The position numbers and the translations under genes are program-made. Of a stretch of 6,162 bases of DNA, positions 1 to 6,162 are shown one piece after another; the first letter of the stretch is position 1; every line of letters starts with the position of its first letter. The DNA is from Rubrivivax sp. GTDB taxonomy: Bacteria; Pseudomonadota; Gammaproteobacteria; Burkholderiales; Burkholderiaceae. Under the pieces are notes generated by a model. That model was not told the origin of the DNA. It ran no database searches and worked only from the letters and a program-made list of their open reading frames with translations. The stretch lies in NCBI GenBank assembly GCA_004211235.1, contig SEEY01000251.1, positions 1-6,162 of the forward strand, read 5' to 3'.

Positions 1-1
1 G

Positions 2-2293
2 CCCACGGCCGTGAACGCCAACGTCAAGTTGCAGGCGCAAAAGCTGGCCGAGCTGAATACGCTGCTGGCGCTGTTCGGCCAGGGTCCTGTCAGCGGCGCC
101 GCCGAAGGCGGTGGCGACCTTCAACTGCAGCGCGCGGGCAGCGGTTCGTCTCCCGCATGGCGCATCGGTGGCAGCGGCCGTCTGGCGCTGACGAATGCCA
201 GCGCCCAGGGCATCACGCTCGCCAACGCGCGTGCTCAAGGCTCATTGCCCTTGCCGGGCGCCGACGGAGACAGCCCCGTGGCACTGACGCTCGACGTCGG
301 CGGCCTGCGCCACCCGCAGGCCAACGTCAAGCTGGCCAAGCTCGAATTGCAGGGTCGGCGCAGCGCGCATGACATCAAGGCCGAAGTGGCCGGCCTGCTG
401 CCGGCGCCGGCGGGCAGCGACCGGCCGGACCTGAACATCGGCGCCACGCTGCAGGCCCAGGGCCGCTGGGATGGCCAGGCCTGGGCCGGCCGCATCGCCA
501 GGCTGGACGTGGCGCCGCTGCGCCCCGGAACGCCGCCCACACTCGCCACCAGCAATGTGGCGCTCCGCATAGGCCCCGGCCTGCGCGTGAGCGCCGAGCC
601 TGGCCGTGCCGAAGTGGGCGGCGCCTTCGTGCGCTGGCAGACGCTGAGCTGGGCCGGCGGCGAGCGGCCCGAGCTGCGCGCGGAGCTGCAGCTCGAAGAT
701 CTCGCCGCCGCGCCGCTGATGGCGCGCTGGCAACCCGACTTCGGCTGGGGCGGCGACCTCCGCGTGGCCGGCCATGCGTCGTTGGGCCTTGTCGACAACC
801 GGCTCAGCGGCGAACTGCTCATCGAGCGGCGCAGCGGTGATCTGCGCGTCACCGACGAGTTCGGCAGCCGCCCGCTCGGGCTCACCGACCTGCGCCTCGC
901 CCTGAATGTGCAGGACGGCATCTGGCGCTTCGCCCAGGGCCTGGCGGGCACCGAGCTGGGCAGCTTCGCCGGTGCGCTCACGCTGACGCCGGCCGGCCGC
1001 TGGCCCGATGCCGCCACGCCGATGCAGGGTGTGCTGCAGGCCAACGTCAGCGACCTTTCCACCTGGGGCCGCTGGGTGCCCGCCGGCTGGCGCCTGGCCG
1101 GCCGCGCGGCTGCGATCGTGCAGGTTGGCGGCCGCTTCGGCGCGCCAGACCTGACCGGCCGCGTCGACGGCGAAGGGCTGGCACTGCGCCATCTGCTGTT
1201 CGGCGTCGACGTGACCGACGGGCGCTTCACGCTCGACCTGAAGGGCCAGCATGCCGAGCTGACGCGGCTGGAAGCGCGTGGTGGCGACGGCTGGCTGCGT
1301 GCCACCGGCAATGCCGAACTGGGCAGCAGCCCGCGCGCCCACGTCGAGCTGAAGGCCGACAAGCTGCGCGTGCTGTCGCGCGTGGACCGACGCATCGTCG
1401 CCAGCGGCGACGCGCAGCTCGACCTGGACGACAAGGGCCTGGCGCTGGCCGGCAAGCTGCGCGTCGACGAAGGCCTGTTCGACTTCACGCGCGGCGACGC
1501 GCCCACGCTGGGCGACGACGTCACTGTCGTGCGCAGTTCGCGCCAGGCCGGACCGGCCGCGCCGCCGGCCCCCAAGGCGGCGCGCAACTCCGCGGTCAAC
1601 GTCTCGCTGGACTTCGGACGCGACTTCAAGGTGCGCGGCCGCGGCCTGTCGACGACGCTGCGCGGCCAGTTGCAGATCGCACAGAAGAACGACAGCCCGT
1701 TGCGCGTGACCGGCAAGCTCAACGCCGACGGCGGCCAGTACGCCGCCTACGGCCAGAAGCTGGAGATCGAGCGCGGCGACATCACCTTCACCGGCGCGCT
1801 GGACAACCCCTCGCTGGACCTGCTTGCGGTGCGGCCGAATCTGGACGTGCGGGTCGGCGTCTACGTCGGCGGCACGGCACTCTCACCCCGCGTGAGCCTT
1901 TATTCCGAGCCGGACATGAGCGACACCGACAAGCTCTCCTGGCTGCTGCTCGGCCGCGAGCCCAGCGGCCTGGCGAGCAACGACACCGCGCTGTTGCAAC
2001 GCGCGGCCCTGGCGCTGCTCAGCGGCGAGGGCGAAGGCGCCACCGGCAAGGCGCTGCGCCAGATCGGGCTGGACGAACTGTCGCTGTCCCAGAGCGAAGA
2101 CGACGCGAAGTCCACCATCGTCCGCCTGGGCAAGCAGATCTCGCGCCGCTGGTACGTCGGCTACGAGCGCGGGCTGAATGCGACGACGGGATCGTGGCAG
2201 CTCATCTACCGCATCGCCCAGCGCTTCACGCTGCGCGCGCAGAGCGGAGACGACACGGCGCTCGATCTGATCTGGCAGTGGAAGTGGAACTGA
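2..2293 (+). CDS. tamB: Translocation and assembly module subunit TamB, C-terminal part (5' truncated)
   Basis: The reading frame is open from the first bases of the window, so the GTG at 11 is an internal valine rather than the start; 763 residues are visible. TamB proteins are usually about 1,200-1,500 residues, so the N-terminal membrane anchor and first part of the periplasmic domain lie upstream. Family knowledge: TamB is anchored in the inner membrane, spans the periplasm as a long beta-taco, meets the BamA-like TamA in the outer membrane, and acts in outer-membrane protein assembly and in phospholipid transport between membranes. Seen here: long runs of alternating hydrophobic and polar residues typical of AsmA-like/TamB beta structure, and a well-conserved DUF490 C-terminal domain from roughly 1600 onward. 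That domain includes the SEPDMSDTDKLSWLLLGRE block near 1900-1960 and a C-terminus rich in aromatic residues (IWQWKWN) before TGA. The usual neighbour tamA would lie upstream, outside the window. Codon use matches katG, and I see no frameshift. Confidence 0.93.
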   Translation, partial: PTAVNANVKLQAQKLAELNTLLALFGQGPVSGAAEGGGDLQLQRAGSGSSPAWRIGGSGRLALTNASAQGITLANARAQGSLPLPGADGDSPVALTLDVGGLRHPQANVKLAKLELQGRRSAHDIKAEVAGLLPAPAGSDRPDLNIGATLQAQGRWDGQAWAGRIARLDVAPLRPGTPPTLATSNVALRIGPGLRVSAEPGRAEVGGAFVRWQTLSWAGGERPELRAELQLEDLAAAPLMARWQPDFGWGGDLRVAGHASLGLVDNRLSGELLIERRSGDLRVTDEFGSRPLGLTDLRLALNVQDGIWRFAQGLAGTELGSFAGALTLTPAGRWPDAATPMQGVLQANVSDLSTWGRWVPAGWRLAGRAAAIVQVGGRFGAPDLTGRVDGEGLALRHLLFGVDVTDGRFTLDLKGQHAELTRLEARGGDGWLRATGNAELGSSPRAHVELKADKLRVLSRVDRRIVASGDAQLDLDDKGLALAGKLRVDEGLFDFTRGDAPTLGDDVTVVRSSRQAGPAAPPAPKAARNSAVNVSLDFGRDFKVRGRGLSTTLRGQLQIAQKNDSPLRVTGKLNADGGQYAAYGQKLEIERGDITFTGALDNPSLDLLAVRPNLDVRVGVYVGGTALSPRVSLYSEPDMSDTDKLSWLLLGREPSGLASNDTALLQRAALALLSGEGEGATGKALRQIGLDELSLSQSEDDAKSTIVRLGKQISRRWYVGYERGLNATTGSWQLIYRIAQRFTLRAQSGDDTALDLIWQWKWN

Positions 2294-2338
2294 AGCCCCT
2301 CGCCCAGTCTTGCCTCGCTGGACGCGGGCAAGCCTGGT

Positions 2339-2378
2339 CGGTCTTGCAGACCGCGCTGCGGCAGTGCCGCAGCTCTTC
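2339..2378 (+). terminator. Tandem hairpins downstream of tamB, possible terminator
   Basis: Two perfect stems lie back to back 45 bases after the tamB stop. The first is CGGTC/GACCG (2339-2343 with 2349-2353, five-base loop). The second is GCTGCGGC/GCCGCAGC (2355-2362 with 2366-2373, three-base loop). The second is followed only by TCTTC, not by a true U-run, so intrinsic termination would be inefficient. The position between two converging genes fits a termination role. It could equally be the edge of the palindromic element that follows. Confidence 0.4.
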
Positions 2379-2390
2379 GGCAGGCACAGC

Positions 2391-2502
2391 CGCCCACTGG
2401 GCGCCATGTGTCCGACCTCAGCCCCCGAGGGGACGGCGATGCTTGCGGCATTGAGCCGCTCGCACATCGCCTGCGGGCCGGCTTGGGGCGGCCCGGCGCC
2501 GG
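2391..2502. repeat. Cluster of inverted repeats, REP-like extragenic palindromic element
   Basis: At least five inverted repeats are packed into about 110 noncoding bases between the convergent tamB and GFA genes. They are CGCCC/GGGCG (2391-2395 with 2399-2403), CCCC/GGGG (2423-2426 with 2429-2432), GGCGATG/CATCGCC (2435-2441 with 2465-2471) enclosing GCGGC/GCCGC (2445-2449 with 2455-2459), GGGCCG/CGGCCC (2475-2480 with 2489-2494), and the palindrome CCGGCGCCGG (2493-2502). No convincing coding frame covers it. The arrangement resembles mosaic extragenic repeats that I recall from Comamonadaceae intergenic DNA, but copy number cannot be seen in one window. It may also act as a two-way transcription barrier. 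Confidence 0.45.
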
Positions 2503-2533
2503 TCCGCGGTTCAATGCACGACGCCGCTTGGAA

Positions 2534-2884
2534 CTACTTCGCCCGCCCGTCGTAGTGATGCACCGGCACGGCTGCCAGGTCGATGCCCTCGATGCAGCGA
2601 ATGTTGACCGCCGCCGTTGCGCTGCCATCCGGCGCCTTGCCTTCGCCGTAGGGGTGGATGCCGCAGGTCGGGCAGAAGATGTGCTGGATGACGTGCTTGT
2701 TGAAGGTGTAGCTGGCCGTGTCGGTCTGCGGCGTCAGCAAGCGCAGCGAGGCGCGCGGCACGAACCAGAGCAGCGAGCCCTTGCGCTGGCAGATGGAGCA
2801 GTTGCAGGACAGGCCGGAGTCGATGTCGCCGTCGACTTCGAACTTGATGCGGCCGCAGTGGCAGCTGCCTTGGTGAGTGGTCAT
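2534..2884 (-). CDS. GFA-family (glutathione-dependent formaldehyde-activating enzyme/CENP-V) zinc-binding protein
   Basis: A 116-residue protein with the compact zinc-binding fold of the GFA/CENP-V family. Visible cysteine motifs are C8-H-C10-G near the N-terminus, C27-N-C29-S-I-C32, and C71-P-T-C74-G followed by IHPYGEG; these match the two zinc sites of the family in order and spacing. The length is normal for single-domain members. The founding Paracoccus Gfa was described as promoting the reaction of formaldehyde with glutathione, but most family members have no proven substrate, so the role here is unknown. It is cytosolic, with no signal peptide. The ATG at 2882-2884 is chosen because the protein then begins MTTHQGSCHCG as relatives do, and GAGG (reverse complement of 2890-2893) sits five bases before it. 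Longer in-frame starts would run into the 3' end of katG. It lies 59 bases downstream of katG on the same strand with no clear terminator between, so co-transcription is possible. No S-hydroxymethylglutathione dehydrogenase gene is in view. Confidence 0.9.
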   Translation of the reverse strand: MTTHQGSCHCGRIKFEVDGDIDSGLSCNCSICQRKGSLLWFVPRASLRLLTPQTDTASYTFNKHVIQHIFCPTCGIHPYGEGKAPDGSATAAVNIRCIEGIDLAAVPVHHYDGRAK

Positions 2885-2943
2885 GGGCGCCTCGCGTGAT
2901 TTCGGGTGAAGGGCATTCTGGCGCCTTGGCCAGCGCCCGTCAC

Positions 2944-5205
<2,262 letters not shown>

Positions 5206-5423
5206 AGCAATCCTGCCAATGGCGACGATAGCCGCAGCGCCTCGCCAAGCATGCGGTTCGCAGGCGGAAGGTGTCCTCCCGATGATGGCGGTGCAGGGAC
5301 TCATCCGCAAGGCAGAGGCCGCCCGGCCGCCGCTGTGCGCGACCCGCCCGGCCAGGGACGGCACGGCCAGCGCCCATGCGAGAATCCGCGCCCTCGCCCG
5401 ACCCGAGCGCCGGGCGGGTGACG

Positions 5424-5498
5424 CTCTCCGTAGTTCAATGGATAGAACGGCCGCCTCCTAAGCGGCAAATGTGGGTTCGATTCCCGCCGGAGGGACCA
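5424..5498 (+). tRNA. tRNA-Arg, anticodon CCT (reads AGG)
   Basis: A 75-base gene folding into a full cloverleaf. The acceptor stem is CTCTCCG (5424-5430) with CGGAGGG (5488-5494), seven pairs with one T-G wobble at pair 2. The D stem is GTTC/GAAC. The anticodon stem is GCCGC/GCGGC with loop CTCCTAA and anticodon CCT at 5457-5459. The T arm is GTGGG-TTCGATT-CCCGC with one wobble. The discriminator A is at 5495 and CCA (5496-5498) is encoded. Arginine identity features known from E. coli (A20, C35, U36, A73) are present. The first pair is C1-G72 instead of the more usual G1-C72. AGG is infrequent in such GC-rich genomes; one AGG codon occurs in the downstream antiporter (codon 51) and one is visible in tamB. 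A weak -10-like GAGAAT lies at 5380-5385. There is no integrase or repeated tRNA 3' end to suggest a mobile island. Confidence 0.96.
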
Positions 5499-5533
5499 TC
5501 ACTCCCGTGCCGAGACGCTGAGCGGGACGTGAT
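5498..5533 (+). other. Imperfect inverted repeat immediately 3' of the tRNA
   Basis: ATCAC and CCCG (5498-5502, 5504-5507) can pair with CGGG and GTGAT (5523-5526, 5529-5533) around a 15-base loop with a small internal bulge. The repeat begins on the last base of the tRNA CCA. No T-run follows, so it is not a convincing intrinsic terminator. It could assist tRNA 3' processing, weakly terminate transcription, or form the first helix of the structured region that continues to 5678. Confidence 0.3.
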
Positions 5534-5541
5534 GCGTGCGA

Positions 5542-5678
5542 CTCGCCGAAACGGCGGGCCTGGCGGCAAGACGCGTGCCCGCGAACAGGCGTCAAGCGGC
5601 CTCACACTCATGCCACCCAACGCAGCGAACAGCGCCCGGCATCCCGTGTCGGGTGGCGCTTCTGCCCGATGAAAGGAG
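5542..5678 (+). promoter_or_regulatory. Structured 5' leader of the small ORF/antiporter operon, candidate riboswitch
   Basis: This noncoding stretch can form many helices. They are a seven-pair triloop hairpin around CGCCG-AAA-CGGCG (5542-5558); GACGC/GCGTC (5570-5574 with 5589-5593); ATGCC/GGCAT (5610-5614 with 5638-5642); GCCACCC/GGGTGGC (5612-5618 with 5651-5657); AGCGCC/GGCGCT (5631-5636 with 5655-5660); and CCCG/CGGG (5643-5646 with 5650-5653). Several exclude one another because they share bases. A further CCCG at 5665-5668, six bases before the AGGAG Shine-Dalgarno (5674-5678), can also pair with CGGG at 5650-5653. Switchable pairing next to a ribosome-binding site, in front of an ion antiporter, suggests translational control by a ligand. 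The nhaA-I (Li-I) class found before such antiporters in proteobacteria is the best guess by context; the class is not confirmed. The exact boundaries are uncertain. Confidence 0.45.
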
Positions 5679-5683
5679 CACGC

Positions 5684-5824
5684 ATGAGACGCCTGGCCCC
5701 CTTGCCGACTGCGGCCATCGAGATCGATGCACGCCGCCCAGACTCGGGCGCGACGCCGCTCCGGCGCGCCTCGCCAGGCGCCCGGTCGCGTCGAGCCCAT
5801 CCGAACGCGGCAAGCACGGCGTGA
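5684..5824 (+). CDS. Small arginine-rich ORF (46 codons) overlapping the antiporter start
   Basis: The ATG at 5684 follows a strong Shine-Dalgarno, AAAGGAG (5672-5678), at five-base spacing, the best ribosome-binding site on this side of the tRNA. The predicted peptide starts MRRLAPLPTAAIEIDARR. It is basic, proline- and alanine-rich, has no transmembrane segment or cysteine motif, and resembles no family I know. Its TGA (5822-5824) overlaps the GTG start of the antiporter as GTGA, and the antiporter has no ribosome-binding site of its own. This suggests translational coupling: ribosomes loaded at 5684 would finish and restart on the antiporter. The peptide may matter only as a leader that passes on the control of the upstream RNA. 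The alternative is that the ORF is chance and the antiporter is translated independently. About 78 percent of its codons end in G or C, which is compatible with coding here but not proof. Confidence 0.5.
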   Translation: MRRLAPLPTAAIEIDARRPDSGATPLRRASPGARSRRAHPNAASTA

Positions 5825-6162
5825 ACAACGCGCTCTGGTTCGTTCTCGTCGGCGCGCTGATGCTGACGCGGGGCATCGCCAGCTCCGTGTTGCAGCGCCT
5901 GCCGGTGACGCCCGCCATCCTGTACCTCGGCGTCGGCGTGTTGATCGGCCCCAGCGTGCTCGGCTGGTTCAGGTTTGATCCGGTTGAGCAGGCGCCGATG
6001 CTGGAGGTGCTGACCGAAGTGGCCGTGCTGATTTCGCTGTTCTCCGCCGGGGTGAAGATGCCGGTGCCGGTGACCTGGGCACGTTGGCAGCCGCCGGTTC
6101 GGCTGGCCTGGCTGTCCATGGCCATCACCGTGGGCCTCATCGCCGCCTTCGCCCACCTGGTG
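5821..6162 (+). CDS. Cation:proton antiporter (CPA/NhaP-type Na+/H+ exchanger), N-terminal part, truncated at window edge
   Basis: The first 114 residues of an inner-membrane antiporter are visible, with no stop before the window ends. The family (Na+/H+ exchanger, PF00999) swaps protons for Na+, K+ or Li+ and serves pH and salt homeostasis. Seen here: a hydrophobic segment at residues 4-24 (ALWFVLVGALMLT), the family-typical LPVTPAILYLGVGVLIGP at 27-44 forming a second helix, a third at 61-78 (LEVLTEVAVLISLFSAG, matching the TM3 region of these exchangers) and a fourth at 94-114. The ion-binding acidic residues of later helices lie outside the window, so ion specificity cannot be judged. GTG at 5821 is chosen as start because NALWF at the N-terminus resembles relatives, no in-frame ATG or GTG lies upstream back through the leader, and it overlaps the preceding ORF's stop as GTGA. 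No good Shine-Dalgarno precedes it. The full protein would be expected to exceed 400 residues. Confidence 0.85.
   Translation, partial: MNNALWFVLVGALMLTRGIASSVLQRLPVTPAILYLGVGVLIGPSVLGWFRFDPVEQAPMLEVLTEVAVLISLFSAGVKMPVPVTWARWQPPVRLAWLSMAITVGLIAAFAHLV

Noticed and set aside
11..13. GTG at 11 as the start of tamB
   Set aside because: The frame is open to the window edge, and the visible 763 residues are far shorter than full TamB and lack the N-terminal membrane anchor.
235..1722. Long minus-strand ORFs (235-1722 and 242-1342) opposite tamB
   Set aside because: Serine/arginine/alanine-rich products without recognisable domains. They are antisense shadows of a GC-rich gene whose plus-strand frame has clear TamB conservation.
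5470..5498. tRNA 3' end as a genomic-island attachment site
   Set aside because: No second copy of the tRNA 3' end and no integrase are visible in the window.
5376..5672. Plus-strand ORFs 5066-5461 and 5376-5672 running through the tRNA gene
   Set aside because: They read through a confident tRNA and structured noncoding DNA, and their products are low-complexity.
5435..6156. Minus-strand ORFs 5435-5800, 5592-6140 and 5608-6156
   Set aside because: They are antisense to the tRNA, leader and antiporter, and have no recognisable domains. The plus-strand frame from 5821 encodes a clear membrane antiporter.

Overview
The base composition (very GC-rich, with strong G/C bias at third codon positions), the gene families and the style of the intergenic DNA suggest a betaproteobacterium of the order Burkholderiales, probably Comamonadaceae or a close relative. 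This placement is inference from sequence style, not from a marker gene.

Layout. (1) From the left edge to 2293 (+) is the C-terminal part of tamB, the inner-membrane-anchored partner of the TamA outer-membrane assembly module; its N-terminus lies outside the window. (2) The 240 bases from 2294 to 2533 separate two convergent genes. They hold two adjacent hairpins that may end tamB transcription, then a dense cluster of inverted repeats that looks like a REP-type extragenic element. (3) On the minus strand lie katG (2944-5142, complete bifunctional catalase-peroxidase) and, 59 bases downstream, a 116-residue GFA-family zinc-binding protein (2534-2884); they could share a transcript. A sigma70-like promoter can be proposed just upstream of katG. 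(4) The divergent spacer 5143-5423 holds the katG promoter region and, on the plus strand, whatever drives the tRNA; only a weak -10-like GAGAAT at 5380-5385 is visible there. (5) A tRNA-Arg(CCT) lies at 5424-5498. (6) About 185 bases of highly structured DNA (5499-5683) follow, ending in a strong Shine-Dalgarno sequence. (7) A 46-codon, arginine-rich small ORF (5684-5824) overlaps by GTGA the start of a cation:proton antiporter of the CPA/NhaP type (5821 to the right edge, truncated).

The core genes tamB, katG and the tRNA are ordinary. The part most worth a second look is 5499-5824: a leader with several mutually exclusive helices, one of which can reach the sequence just before the Shine-Dalgarno, placed ahead of an unannotated small ORF that appears translationally coupled to an ion antiporter. 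This is the arrangement expected of an ion-responsive riboswitch. The lithium/sodium-associated nhaA-I (Li-I) class is the first candidate to test, but I cannot confirm the class from sequence reading alone.
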